Source: Mariniphaga sp041686935 (GTDB lineage Bacteria; Bacteroidota; Bacteroidia; Bacteroidales; Prolixibacteraceae). Taken from it: a stretch of 64,000 bases of DNA. Shown in pieces: positions 28,014-37,704 of this stretch. The notes below the pieces were generated by a model that made no database searches, had not been told where the DNA came from, and was given only the letters and a program-made list of their open reading frames with translations. A program made the position numbers and the translations under genes. Every line of letters begins with the position of its first letter. Position 1 is the stretch's first letter. Where the stretch lies: assembly GCA_041686935.1 (NCBI GenBank), contig JAWLCW010000018.1:1-64000 (forward strand), read 5' to 3'.

Positions 28014-29567
28014 ATGAAGAACAATATGAAACCGAGAGTTTTTATCATATCAGTTGCAATTGCCCTGCTGGGAATAACCGGATGTAAAGAATATTGGGAC
28101 GATCATTATGATGTTTATCCTGATACGGTTGACCAGAATATTTGGGATGCCATGCAGGCCGATTCTGAAATTTCTGAATTTGTGCAGATTTTAAAACAGC
28201 TTGAACTTGATACCCTGTTTTTGTCGGATAATCCCTATACGCTTTTTGCTCCGTCAAACAGTGCAATTTCTCAATATTTAAATGAGGGTACACTGGATAC
28301 CTTAATCATTAAATACCATATTTCGGGATTTTTGATTAATTCAGGAACCATTACCGGAGCCAAAAAGATTCAGACGCTATCAAGAAAGTTTGCTTTTTTT
28401 GATAAATCAGGTACAGTTGCAAAATTTGATGATATTGACCTGAGAAAGGAAAGCCCGTTATATTTAAACGGGAAATATTTTGTGATGGATCAGGTAGCCA
28501 AACCTCTGCCAAACCTGTATCAGTATTTTGTTATAAACAATAATCTGTTAAGTGATTACATTGATAGTCAGGATTCAATCATTCTCGACAGGGAACGAAG
28601 CAAACCTATTGGTTTCGATGAAAACGGAAATACAGTTTATGATACGGTTTCTATCATATACAACAAGTTTGAGGCAATGTATTTTCCTGTAAAACACGAA
28701 TTTCGTAACACAGCAGCCACCATTGTCTTTCCTAAACAGGATGACTACAGGGAAGCATTAAATCTTATGGCCCAGGATATGGCAATACCAGGCCTAAACG
28801 ACTATAGTGACATTCCACTCGACTGGCAAACCGATGTGTTAATTCCGCATTTGCTGGATCAGGGTGTTTTTCTGAACAGGCTAGAACCAGAGGAATTTGT
28901 CTGGAAAGGACCCAGAGATACACTGAAACTTCAGAATATAAGAGGCGACAGTATCCAGATTTTTTACACTCCGGTTGAAAAAACGCTCAGCAGTAATGGT
29001 TATGCATACAACTACGAAAATTTTATTATTCCTGATTCACTTTATATGGGAGGCGCCAGGTTTGAAGCAGAATGGTTACTCAGAGAAACCGGGGTTAACA
29101 GATATGCATGGAAATCAAGGGCAACTGTAAGAACCGATTCCCCGTTTGCTCCTATAAGGGAATTTATTTCAACTGCCTCAAACGACAGTATTGTCAGAGT
29201 TATTTTCCCAAAAGGTTATACAGGCAGATATTCTCTGGAGTTCGAAACCCAGAAACTGTTCCCGAGAAAATATGTGATGGTGGTAAGAACCCACATGGAC
29301 ATAGGCGGAATCTATGAAATTTATATTGACGATGAACTGGTAAAGACTTTCGATTATTATGATTTTGTTCGATACAGAGGTCTGATGTTTAGCGTTACCG
29401 GTGCAACATACCTGCCTGTTGGACGTTTTAACCGGTTCGATATGTATGTGGACAATTTACATGAATATGGCAGGGCGAAAGTAAGGTTTGAATATAAAGC
29501 GCCTGGTAATGCGCCGTCAAACGGATTGGTAATTGATTACATCGAGTTTATTCCGGCTGATATTTAA
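28014..29567 (+). CDS. FAS1-domain surface lipoprotein with C-terminal beta-sandwich
   Basis: A 517-residue lipoprotein; its ATG touches the preceding TAA, indicating tight coupling. The signal is MKPRVFIISVAIALLGITGC with the lipidated cysteine. FAS1 features are DNPYTLFAPSNSAISQYL and YFVMDQVAKPLPN (about 35-170), followed by a degenerate second unit. From about 340 a beta-sandwich-like region begins, including FAPIREFISTASNDSIVRVI and IGGIYEIYIDDELVKTFDYY, and ends NGLVIDYIEFIPADI. The architecture parallels the preceding gene, suggesting an old duplication. Likely an outer-surface glycan-handling protein of the locus (inference). Confidence 0.85.
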   Translation: MKNNMKPRVFIISVAIALLGITGCKEYWDDHYDVYPDTVDQNIWDAMQADSEISEFVQILKQLELDTLFLSDNPYTLFAPSNSAISQYLNEGTLDTLIIKYHISGFLINSGTITGAKKIQTLSRKFAFFDKSGTVAKFDDIDLRKESPLYLNGKYFVMDQVAKPLPNLYQYFVINNNLLSDYIDSQDSIILDRERSKPIGFDENGNTVYDTVSIIYNKFEAMYFPVKHEFRNTAATIVFPKQDDYREALNLMAQDMAIPGLNDYSDIPLDWQTDVLIPHLLDQGVFLNRLEPEEFVWKGPRDTLKLQNIRGDSIQIFYTPVEKTLSSNGYAYNYENFIIPDSLYMGGARFEAEWLLRETGVNRYAWKSRATVRTDSPFAPIREFISTASNDSIVRVIFPKGYTGRYSLEFETQKLFPRKYVMVVRTHMDIGGIYEIYIDDELVKTFDYYDFVRYRGLMFSVTGATYLPVGRFNRFDMYVDNLHEYGRAKVRFEYKAPGNAPSNGLVIDYIEFIPADI

Positions 29568-29593
29568 ACCGGCGGAAAAAAATATTATACCGA

Positions 29594-32500
29594 ATGAAAA
29601 AAACATTCAAAATATCAAGATTATATAGAATGGACAACCGAATGAACTTAAAAACCTTAACGAGGAGCACCCTGTTAGCTGCCTGGGTTATGATTTTGGG
29701 ATTTACAGCAAACGCTCAGCAGGATACTTTAACGGTTACAGGCCGTGTTGTAAATCCTGGCGGGCAACCTGTTTCCAATGTTGCAGTGGGTGTGGAACGA
29801 TCGTTTGAGTTACCTGCTGTAACCAACGAACAGGGAGAGTTTTCTGTAAAAGCCTTATCGGGTAGTGTGTGGTTAAACATCAATCCTTCGCGAGATTACA
29901 AAGAAAAGCGGGTTTACCTGAACAATCGAACGGATATAGTAATATATCTTACTGATGATGATTTAACATCAGGCGATGATGAATTACTTATACTGGCCCA
30001 GCCTATTTTGAAACGAAATACAACGTTTGCCTACAGCGAGTTAATTACTAAAGAAATTTTGCAAACACCCGCACTTTCTGTTGACCAGTTTATGCAGGGA
30101 AGAGTTTCCGGGATGCATGTGGTAAACCGCTCAGGCGATTTTGGCAGTGGAGCAATAACCTTATTGCGCGGAATCAGTTCACTCAATTCAAACAACCAAC
30201 CCTTATATGTTGTGGATGGCATTCCGGTTACCTCAATGGGATTATTCGGTACCAACCTCGATGGCTATTCCTATAACCCATTACTGGGGGTAAATCCGAT
30301 GGATATCTCCAAAACAACAATTATAAAAGACCCGACAATTACCTCAGCTTTTGGCTCAAAAGCATCAAATGGTCTTGTATTTATTGAAACCCTGGACCCA
30401 AGTGCCACTCAAACTGTAATTGAACTCGACTTAAGAACCGGTTATTCTCTTTCTCCTTCGAGGTATATTCCTCAAATGAATGCAGGACAGCATAAATCAT
30501 TGATAAGCGAAATTTTATACTCGTCGGGTATGAGAGAAGAGAGGATAAGAGAACTGTACCCTACTTTGTTTATAACATCACAAAACGACCGATTTATTGA
30601 TTATCAGCACAATACTGACTGGCAGAATGTGATTTTTACCAATTCGGCATTTCAAAACCTGAATATAAATGTTAAGGGGGGAGACGAAATTGCCCGGTAT
30701 GGCTTATCTTTCGGGTACTTTAGCGGCAACGGAATTGTTAAAACAACTGGCTATGAAGGTTATAACCTTCGATTTGTAAGTTTGCTTAATATTTTTACCT
30801 GGTTAAAAATGAATGCGGGTGTATCGTTAAGCTACAATTCTTCCGAGCTAAAAGAGTCTGCACGAATTTCACAAACCAGTCCAATCTTGTCTGCACTTGG
30901 CAAATCGCCAATGCTGAATCCGTTTCAGTACGACGAAGACGGGCAGGAATTAATAACCCTTGCTATGGTAGATGAATTGGGTGTAAGTAACCCTCAGGCT
31001 GTAATCGATAATTACGAAGCTGGGAATACCAATTTCAACTTCACTTCTACTTTGGGATTTGCCGCCGACTTAAAAGAAAACCTGATTCTGAATTCCAATT
31101 TTGGTTTGAACTACAATGTTTTAAAAGAGCAGCTTTTTATGCCAAACAGAGGTATGGAACTTTATTACAACAAGGCAGCAATAAATGTTTCAAAAGCCTC
31201 GAATAACAGCTTGAATTCATTTTACAACAACACGTATTTGCGTTTTGAAAAATCATTTGGTCAGGATCATGTAATAACTTCTAATACAGGTGTAAACGTA
31301 CTGGTTAATAAATTTGAATTCGACTGGGGTTTAACTAAAAACTCACACGAAAATGACCAGTACCGAATGTTGCAGGATGGAACCAACCACATGAGGGAAA
31401 TTGGCGGAGAGAACCGGAATTGGAACTGGTTATCCTTTTACGAGTATTTTACCTATTCATACAGGGACAAATATTTGCTTTCTGCCTCTCTTTCTGTTGA
31501 CGGTTCTTCCAGAATTGGGCGAAATGCAGCCAACACAGTTAAAATTGCAGATATTCCTTTTGGATTATTTTATGCAGGAGGTGCTGCCTGGAGAATATCT
31601 CATGAACCGTTTTTAAGGGATGCCGGCTGGCTCGAAGATTTAAAACTGAGAGTTTCATACGGACGTTCAGGGAATGACGATATTGGAGAATCAAATGCCA
31701 GCAGCTATTACAACGCGATAAAATTTCGTGAAACAGTTGGTCTTTATCCCGCTTTGATCCCCAATGACGAGCTCACCTACGAAACAGTTAGCCAGTTGAA
31801 TGGCGGTGTGGACATTGCGCTGTGGGGCAGCAGGTTACGTACAAGTGTTGATGTGTACCAGTCCACCACTGATAATATGTTGATTTATGCACCTTTAAAA
31901 GCTTATTTTGGATATGATTTCCGGCCCGAAAACGGAGGAAAAATGCAAAACACAGGAGTTGATTTAAGTTTGTTTTACCGGATAATTGATAAATCAGATT
32001 TTAAATGGGATTTTCAGGGTACATGGTCATCATTCAAAAATGAAGTTGTAGAGGTACTGGGAGATATTCTTATTACCGATTTGCAGGGCGGTCAAACTGT
32101 TAATATGGTTGGGCAACCAGCCAACAGTTTTTACGGATATATTTATGAAGGTGTATTTTCATCCACTGCTGAAGCTCAGGCTGCCAACCTGGTTAATGAA
32201 AAGTTTGTTCCATACCGTGCCGGTGATGCCATTTTTCGTGATATTTCCGGACCCAATGGCTCTCCCGATGGGATTATTAACCAATATGATAAAACTGTTT
32301 TAGGTTCTTCACTGCCTGAGTTTTTTGGTGGAATAAATAACACCTTCCGGTATAAAAAATGGGCTTTAAATGCTTTCGTACAGGCAATTGCAGGAAACGA
32401 AGTATTTAATTACGTTCGTTTCCAAAATGAAAATATGTCAGGGCTGGAAAATCAAAGCACAAGTATTTTGAACAGATGGCAGTACGAAGGGCATGAAACG

Positions 32501-32803
32501 GACATTCCAAGAGCACTCTGGGAAGACCCGGTTGGAAACGCGGAATTTTCTTCGCGTTGGATAGAAGACGGATCGTTTATCAGACTTAAAAATGTTTCGC
32601 TCAGTTATACAATCCCTGATGAATTTCTTGCTTTCAAAAATGCTCAGTTTTATATAGCCGCAAGCAATGTATTTACTCTGTCAAAATATTTGGGATACGA
32701 TCCTGAATTCGGATATTCGCAACTGCAGTTGAACCAGGGAGTTGATTACGGGCTTACACCACAGCCCCGTCAGTTTATATTAGGTATTAAATTAGGCTTG
32801 TAA
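29594..32803 (+). CDS. SusC/RagA TonB-dependent receptor (second of the locus)
   Basis: A receptor of up to 1069 residues; a later ATG at 29642 (MNLKTLTRSTLLAAWVMILG) would give a neater signal peptide ending ANAQ. A carboxypeptidase-like domain (TVTGRVVNPGGQPVSNVAVG) and a plug follow, with MQGRVSGMHVVNRSGDFGSG and LYVVDGIPVTSM. The barrel ends QFILGIKLGL. The TonB-box region (LAQPILKRNTTFAYS) diverges from the usual SusC VVGYG signature, as does the plug end TSAFGSKASNGLVFIE. It is the second SusC in the same operon, paired with the larger SusD 19 bp downstream, so the locus may import two oligosaccharide classes. Confidence 0.94.
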   Translation: MKKTFKISRLYRMDNRMNLKTLTRSTLLAAWVMILGFTANAQQDTLTVTGRVVNPGGQPVSNVAVGVERSFELPAVTNEQGEFSVKALSGSVWLNINPSRDYKEKRVYLNNRTDIVIYLTDDDLTSGDDELLILAQPILKRNTTFAYSELITKEILQTPALSVDQFMQGRVSGMHVVNRSGDFGSGAITLLRGISSLNSNNQPLYVVDGIPVTSMGLFGTNLDGYSYNPLLGVNPMDISKTTIIKDPTITSAFGSKASNGLVFIETLDPSATQTVIELDLRTGYSLSPSRYIPQMNAGQHKSLISEILYSSGMREERIRELYPTLFITSQNDRFIDYQHNTDWQNVIFTNSAFQNLNINVKGGDEIARYGLSFGYFSGNGIVKTTGYEGYNLRFVSLLNIFTWLKMNAGVSLSYNSSELKESARISQTSPILSALGKSPMLNPFQYDEDGQELITLAMVDELGVSNPQAVIDNYEAGNTNFNFTSTLGFAADLKENLILNSNFGLNYNVLKEQLFMPNRGMELYYNKAAINVSKASNNSLNSFYNNTYLRFEKSFGQDHVITSNTGVNVLVNKFEFDWGLTKNSHENDQYRMLQDGTNHMREIGGENRNWNWLSFYEYFTYSYRDKYLLSASLSVDGSSRIGRNAANTVKIADIPFGLFYAGGAAWRISHEPFLRDAGWLEDLKLRVSYGRSGNDDIGESNASSYYNAIKFRETVGLYPALIPNDELTYETVSQLNGGVDIALWGSRLRTSVDVYQSTTDNMLIYAPLKAYFGYDFRPENGGKMQNTGVDLSLFYRIIDKSDFKWDFQGTWSSFKNEVVEVLGDILITDLQGGQTVNMVGQPANSFYGYIYEGVFSSTAEAQAANLVNEKFVPYRAGDAIFRDISGPNGSPDGIINQYDKTVLGSSLPEFFGGINNTFRYKKWALNAFVQAIAGNEVFNYVRFQNENMSGLENQSTSILNRWQYEGHETDIPRALWEDPVGNAEFSSRWIEDGSFIRLKNVSLSYTIPDEFLAFKNAQFYIAASNVFTLSKYLGYDPEFGYSQLQLNQGVDYGLTPQPRQFILGIKLGL

Positions 32804-32822
32804 CATTTATATATTGTACGCA

Positions 32823-34682
32823 ATGGAAAGAATAAAAAAATATTTACCAATTTTCAGTTTATTGCTGGCCCCGCTTCTGTTTTTTAATTCCTGCAAAGAT
32901 TTTTTTGAACCAGACCAGGAAATAAATATAACCGAAGACAAGTTGTTTGACGACTGGTATGAATACCGTTCGGTAGCAATGGGCATGTATGGATTACAAC
33001 AGCAACTTGTGGAACAACTGCTCATATTGGGAGAGTTACGCGGCGATTTGCTAACCATTACTGAAAATGCCGATGCAGATATGGTTGAAATTTATAATTT
33101 TAACCCGTCGCGCGAAAACAAGTATGCTTCGCCGACCAATTTTTTCAAACTCATTTCTGCAACCAATAATTTTATAAAAGTGTTGCAGCACGAACGCCCG
33201 GAAGTTATGGACCCAAAAAGTCCGGTAACAAATTACGACAGGCTTTATGGTGAAGCGCTTTGTATGAGGGCTTGGGCCTATTTTAATGCCGTACGTATTT
33301 ACGGAAAGGTTCCGTTTATTCATGAATCCCTGACGTCAATCACTGAAGTTGAGGATTATCTCAATTCTTCTGGTACTTATATAGATAGTGTGGCCATAGT
33401 TTATTCAAAGGACGGATTCTACAATGACACCATTTACAACAAACCAATTGAACTGGAAAAACAATATTTCGATCAGCACCTGGTAATCGATTATTTTACC
33501 AATGAACTGGAAAGAAAAGTGAAAGCTGTGGGTGTGAATCATTACATCAACAACAACGACATTTCGTGGGAAGTAACCATTTGGAATACGCATGCCATGA
33601 ACGCACTTTTAGGGCACATGTATTTAACCGATGGCGATTTGGCAAAAGCTGCCCACTACTTCGAAAAAATTGTTTACCTGTCATCAGATAATTACCGCTA
33701 CCAACTCGACCAGAGTTTTTCCAACTTTAGCTGGCGAAATATTTTTGCCGGAATTGACAGCCGGGAACACATTTATACACTTTGGTTTAACAAAACCTAT
33801 TTTCAGCAGAACGATTTTCAGATGTTTTTTGAGCCCAGAAATCCGCACAGATATATGCTCAAACCAACCCGCCAGGCTATTCTGAACTGGGAAACCATTT
33901 GGGATAACTATTCCATGTCAATTAATAACAGCCAGCCCTGGAGGACCAGAATTACTTTTAAGGGAATGCCGGGTGATTTTTGGCGTGGTTATGGATTGTC
34001 ATATACCTATTTGCGCGATGGAATGCCCATTCCTGAAATGATGATTCGGGGGATGTTATATTTAAAATCTGAGAATGATATAAGAACTGCACAGCTTATT
34101 ACTGAAGATGCCGATACGGTGGTTTGGAAATATTCATGGAATAAGGATGTATATGATATGGATCCCAATTACATTATATACCGGGCTGCAGGGATTCATC
34201 TTTTGCTTGCTGAAGTATATACCTATTGGGCTTTCGACCGAAATGGAATTATTTTAACTTTCACTTCAAATGCTGTAAATATTGTAAACAACGGAGCAAA
34301 TTATTCTCCAGCCGGTAATCGTCCGCAACTTGGCGTGAGAGGCCGTGTTGGTTTTGGAGGAGCAACAGATGGTATAAGAGTTGGAAACATAAATTATGTT
34401 CACGATCCGTTCACCAACGAGGTAATTGATTACATCGACTTAACAGGGAATTTCCCCGGCCTGCAGGAACTGTTGGAAGATAAAATCATTGCGGAAAAGG
34501 CCAGGGAACTTGCTTTTGAAGGCGAACGGTTTTATGATCTTATGCGCGTTGCTCAAAGAAGGGGTGATCCGTCCTTCCTTGCAGAAAGAGTTTCTGCAAA
34601 ATATCCTTCAGCGCAACGCGAACAGATTTATAATTTATTGATGGATGAAAGAAACTGGTATATTAATTATTTTGACGAATAA
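32823..34682 (+). CDS. SusD/RagB-family lipoprotein (second of the locus)
   Basis: A 619-residue lipoprotein beginning MERIKKYLPIFSLLLAPLLF with lipobox FNSC. The ATG at 32823 is used; a TTG three codons earlier is unlikely. Family features are GEALCMRAWAYFNAVRIYGK, AAGIHLLLAEVYTYW and KARELAFEGERFYDLMRVAQR. A long insertion in the middle (about residues 180-400) makes it larger than its upstream paralogue. Partner of the SusC 19 bp upstream. A hairpin with a U-run (34725-34757) follows before the GH9 gene. Confidence 0.94.
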   Translation: MERIKKYLPIFSLLLAPLLFFNSCKDFFEPDQEINITEDKLFDDWYEYRSVAMGMYGLQQQLVEQLLILGELRGDLLTITENADADMVEIYNFNPSRENKYASPTNFFKLISATNNFIKVLQHERPEVMDPKSPVTNYDRLYGEALCMRAWAYFNAVRIYGKVPFIHESLTSITEVEDYLNSSGTYIDSVAIVYSKDGFYNDTIYNKPIELEKQYFDQHLVIDYFTNELERKVKAVGVNHYINNNDISWEVTIWNTHAMNALLGHMYLTDGDLAKAAHYFEKIVYLSSDNYRYQLDQSFSNFSWRNIFAGIDSREHIYTLWFNKTYFQQNDFQMFFEPRNPHRYMLKPTRQAILNWETIWDNYSMSINNSQPWRTRITFKGMPGDFWRGYGLSYTYLRDGMPIPEMMIRGMLYLKSENDIRTAQLITEDADTVVWKYSWNKDVYDMDPNYIIYRAAGIHLLLAEVYTYWAFDRNGIILTFTSNAVNIVNNGANYSPAGNRPQLGVRGRVGFGGATDGIRVGNINYVHDPFTNEVIDYIDLTGNFPGLQELLEDKIIAEKARELAFEGERFYDLMRVAQRRGDPSFLAERVSAKYPSAQREQIYNLLMDERNWYINYFDE

Positions 34683-34724
34683 CTGAGAGTGAGGTTACCT
34701 AAACCAATTAGTTCTTTTTAGATT

Positions 34725-34757
34725 GACAGGTGGAAATACTACCTGTCTTTCTTTTTT
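34725..34757 (+). terminator. Terminator/attenuator between susD and GH9 gene
   Basis: GACAGGT (34725-34731) pairs with ACCTGTC (34741-34747) around a 9-nt loop and is followed by TTTCTTTTTT. It lies in the 91-bp gap between the second susD and the GH9 start. Partial termination would set lower enzyme than transporter levels. Confidence 0.75.
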
Positions 34758-34773
34758 ATTAAACAATAAAACA

Positions 34774-37704
34774 ATGTTCAAACTGAATTTCAACAATCGA
34801 ATTCTTGCAACTTTAATATTTGCTATTTTCTGGTTGCCCGGAATATCGTCTGATTTAAGAGATATTTTTGCGCTGAACAGTAAGGTAATTGTTCTTCACT
34901 TCGACGATGGTTATGTGGAATACCACAAAAGAGGTGAGTCAAGGCAAAAAGACAGGGTAGTTCACCAACCTCTGGATATTACGAAAGCGGTGAAATCAGA
35001 AAATTATTCTATTAAGTCAATCGCAGGATTTTATTCAGAGGCACAAAATCCTTCAAAAATTGAAAGAAAATCCAAAGGAACAGAATTTACATGGCTATGT
35101 CAGGGATGGTCTCAAACTACCGGCTGTATTAATTCTGCTCCCGATCATTCCAAAGAGCACTGGCTTTATTTACACTTGCCCGAACCGTTGGAAATGGGTA
35201 AAACTTATACTATTTCAACCGGAGATGTTGCCGGAAACGGTTTGGAATGGGAGTTGAATTTCAGCCTTGAGAAAAACAGAACTGAGGCTGTTCATGTAAA
35301 TCTGGTGGGATACGATCCCCGGGCCCCGCAAAAATACGGGTATGTTTATCATTGGGCTGGCAGCGGGGGAGGAGTTGATTTTTCAAATTATTCAGGAAAT
35401 GCTTTTTACCTGGTTGATTTGTATTCCCATGAGAAAGTTTTTTCAGGAACACTGAATTTTCGCAAAAACAAAAACAATGTTGAAACCATGCAGCCAAACG
35501 ATTCACCCGGACAGAATTTTTTGGGAGCCGGTGTGTATGAATGTGATTTTTCGTCGTTCAATACTCCGGGCGAATATTACCTGGCAGTGGAAGGCATTGG
35601 TCGTTCTTTTTCTTTCAAAATTGAACGCGACATTTACCGGCATCCATTTTACAATTCTGTTCGTGGCTTGTATCATAACCGCTCGGGAATTTCCCTCGAA
35701 GAACCATTTACCGAATTTACCCGGCCTGCTCCGCATAACCCGGAAGTTACACCAGGGTTTGAAGGGAAACTGTTCTATACCTCTTCGCGCCAGTTCGACT
35801 GGAATGATCTGAATCATTCTGCATCTGATTTACCTGCTATTGAAGCCGGAATAAAGGGTCCGATAGATACATGGGGCTGGTACCAGGATGCCGGCGACTG
35901 GGATGGCTATTTCACGCATCTGAAAATTCCTGCCCTGTTGATGCTGACCTGGGAAATTGCCCCGGAAAAATTTGCTGACGGTGAGTTGAACCTTCCAGAA
36001 GGCGAAAATCAGATTCCCGATATCCTGGATGAAGCCCGCTGGCTCATCCGCTTTTTGTACAGGACTCGACACGAAATTATTCAGAAAAGCTACGGAACCG
36101 GTGGAGTTGGCTCGCGTGTGGCCCCCGACTGGTACGGCCATACCGGCGACGGCACCCCGTCGTGGAAAGATACCGGGAAGTGGATTGTTTCAGGAGAGGA
36201 CCCGTTTACAACTTATTTCTATGCAGGACTGGCTGCTCATTATGCGTTGGTTTTAAACAAACTCGGTGTAGCCGATCCGGAGGAAATAAACTGGCAAACA
36301 GAAGCCGAAGAAGCGTTTAACTGGGCGCAAAACAATACATTGCCCAATGATGATAATCCCGCCGAAAGACATAATTACGATTTGTCCGATTTTGAATTTT
36401 ATGCCGCCGCCGTACTTTACCGTTTAACAGGCGACAGCAGCTACATGGATATTACGGAGCAGAAACTGAATACTTTGAGTTCCAATTCAATATTAATCGA
36501 AGATACCAAATGGGGAGCCTATTCCATGGTCACCGGAAATGAACAAAACTGGTCGAATACCACCCTGAAAAATAAGTTGAATGGTATCATCCTGGCCACA
36601 GCGGATCAGAAATTTACAAGTATTGAACAGCGTGCCTGCCGTTACGGCGGAAACATCTGGTTACCAATGCTCATTGGACAGGGAACAACACCTCGAGTGT
36701 TTGAAATGATGATGGGACATTATGTTTCAAAAGAAGCAGCGCCTTCGCAAACCGAAAATTACCTGGCGGGTATTTTTACTACTGCTGATTACTTTCTGGG
36801 CTGCAATCCTTTGAATATGACATGGATTACACATGTAGGCGTAAGGTATCCTGAACGGGTGATGCATCTCGACTCCTGGTACAGCGACATCGGCGAAATT
36901 ATTCCGGGAATTACACCTTACGGACCATGGCGCGATCAGCCGGGTGGTTCAGTTATCGGACCGTGGGATTTGCAATGGTCCTACAAAACGCTTTATCCCG
37001 ACGGAATTGAAAACTGGCCGGGGCACGAACGGTGGTTCAATAATTACACCACTCCCGTAAATGCCGAGTTTACCGTTCATCAAAACACGGTTCTTTCAGC
37101 GGTAGTTTACGGTTATTTATGCGATGAACCGGATGGGAGTTACCAGCCAAATAAAAAACCTTCGGTGCAGATTATTTCTCCCGAAAATGGAAGTGAAAAC
37201 CAGGGAGCGCTTACGATTACTGTTGAAGCGGATGATCCCAACGGTCCTGAAGATATTGCATGGGTTGAATTTTATAACGACTGGCACAAAATAGGCCAGA
37301 GCAAAGAACCACCCTATTCGTTTACCTGGAAAAAACCGGCTTACGGAACAGTGAAACTCTCCGCCAAAGTGGTGGATAAAAGCGGGTTTTCAGCAAAATC
37401 TGAGACAATTACTGTTCTAACATCACCGCCAACTGGCTATCACTCATTGCAAAACGAAAAAGGATACCTGACTGTTTTTCCAAATCCGGTAAGCAATTTT
37501 ATTGAAATTGAATCATCAGAGAAAATCGCTACGGTAGAAATATTTGGCATTACCGGCTCAAAAATAAATCATTTTTCCGGGCAGAACTTTTCCGGAAAAA
37601 TTCTGAATTTTTCAGAATATCCGGAAGGGCTTTATATATTAAAACTGATTTTTTCAGACGGAACCAGCCAGTTGGAAAAAATTATTAAAAAATCAGCGTA
37701 TTAA
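34774..37704 (+). CDS. GH9 glycoside hydrolase with T9SS sorting domain
   Basis: A secreted enzyme of 976 residues. The start at 34774 gives MFKLNFNNRILATLIFAIFW as signal; the longer frame starts inside the terminator. An N-terminal region of about 150 residues of unclear fold precedes a CelD_N-type Ig domain (about 170-290, VHVNLVGYDPRAPQKYGYVY). The GH9 (alpha/alpha)6 catalytic domain runs to about 790, with the catalytic-base motif WYQDAGDWDGYF (Asp373/Asp376 region) and the general-acid Glu near 765 in NAEFTVHQN. An Ig-like domain (about 795-890, PSVQIISPENGS) and a type A T9SS C-terminal domain (about 905-976, LTVFPNPVSNFIEIES) follow. GH9 acts on beta-1,4-glucans and related polymers; secretion to the surface fits initial depolymerisation for the SusCD pairs upstream. 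Confidence 0.93.
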   Translation: MFKLNFNNRILATLIFAIFWLPGISSDLRDIFALNSKVIVLHFDDGYVEYHKRGESRQKDRVVHQPLDITKAVKSENYSIKSIAGFYSEAQNPSKIERKSKGTEFTWLCQGWSQTTGCINSAPDHSKEHWLYLHLPEPLEMGKTYTISTGDVAGNGLEWELNFSLEKNRTEAVHVNLVGYDPRAPQKYGYVYHWAGSGGGVDFSNYSGNAFYLVDLYSHEKVFSGTLNFRKNKNNVETMQPNDSPGQNFLGAGVYECDFSSFNTPGEYYLAVEGIGRSFSFKIERDIYRHPFYNSVRGLYHNRSGISLEEPFTEFTRPAPHNPEVTPGFEGKLFYTSSRQFDWNDLNHSASDLPAIEAGIKGPIDTWGWYQDAGDWDGYFTHLKIPALLMLTWEIAPEKFADGELNLPEGENQIPDILDEARWLIRFLYRTRHEIIQKSYGTGGVGSRVAPDWYGHTGDGTPSWKDTGKWIVSGEDPFTTYFYAGLAAHYALVLNKLGVADPEEINWQTEAEEAFNWAQNNTLPNDDNPAERHNYDLSDFEFYAAAVLYRLTGDSSYMDITEQKLNTLSSNSILIEDTKWGAYSMVTGNEQNWSNTTLKNKLNGIILATADQKFTSIEQRACRYGGNIWLPMLIGQGTTPRVFEMMMGHYVSKEAAPSQTENYLAGIFTTADYFLGCNPLNMTWITHVGVRYPERVMHLDSWYSDIGEIIPGITPYGPWRDQPGGSVIGPWDLQWSYKTLYPDGIENWPGHERWFNNYTTPVNAEFTVHQNTVLSAVVYGYLCDEPDGSYQPNKKPSVQIISPENGSENQGALTITVEADDPNGPEDIAWVEFYNDWHKIGQSKEPPYSFTWKKPAYGTVKLSAKVVDKSGFSAKSETITVLTSPPTGYHSLQNEKGYLTVFPNPVSNFIEIESSEKIATVEIFGITGSKINHFSGQNFSGKILNFSEYPEGLYILKLIFSDGTSQLEKIIKKSAY

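Noticed and set aside
34723..34773. Upstream start for the GH9 gene
   Set aside because: It lies inside the terminator stem-loop, and the later ATG directly begins a signal peptide.
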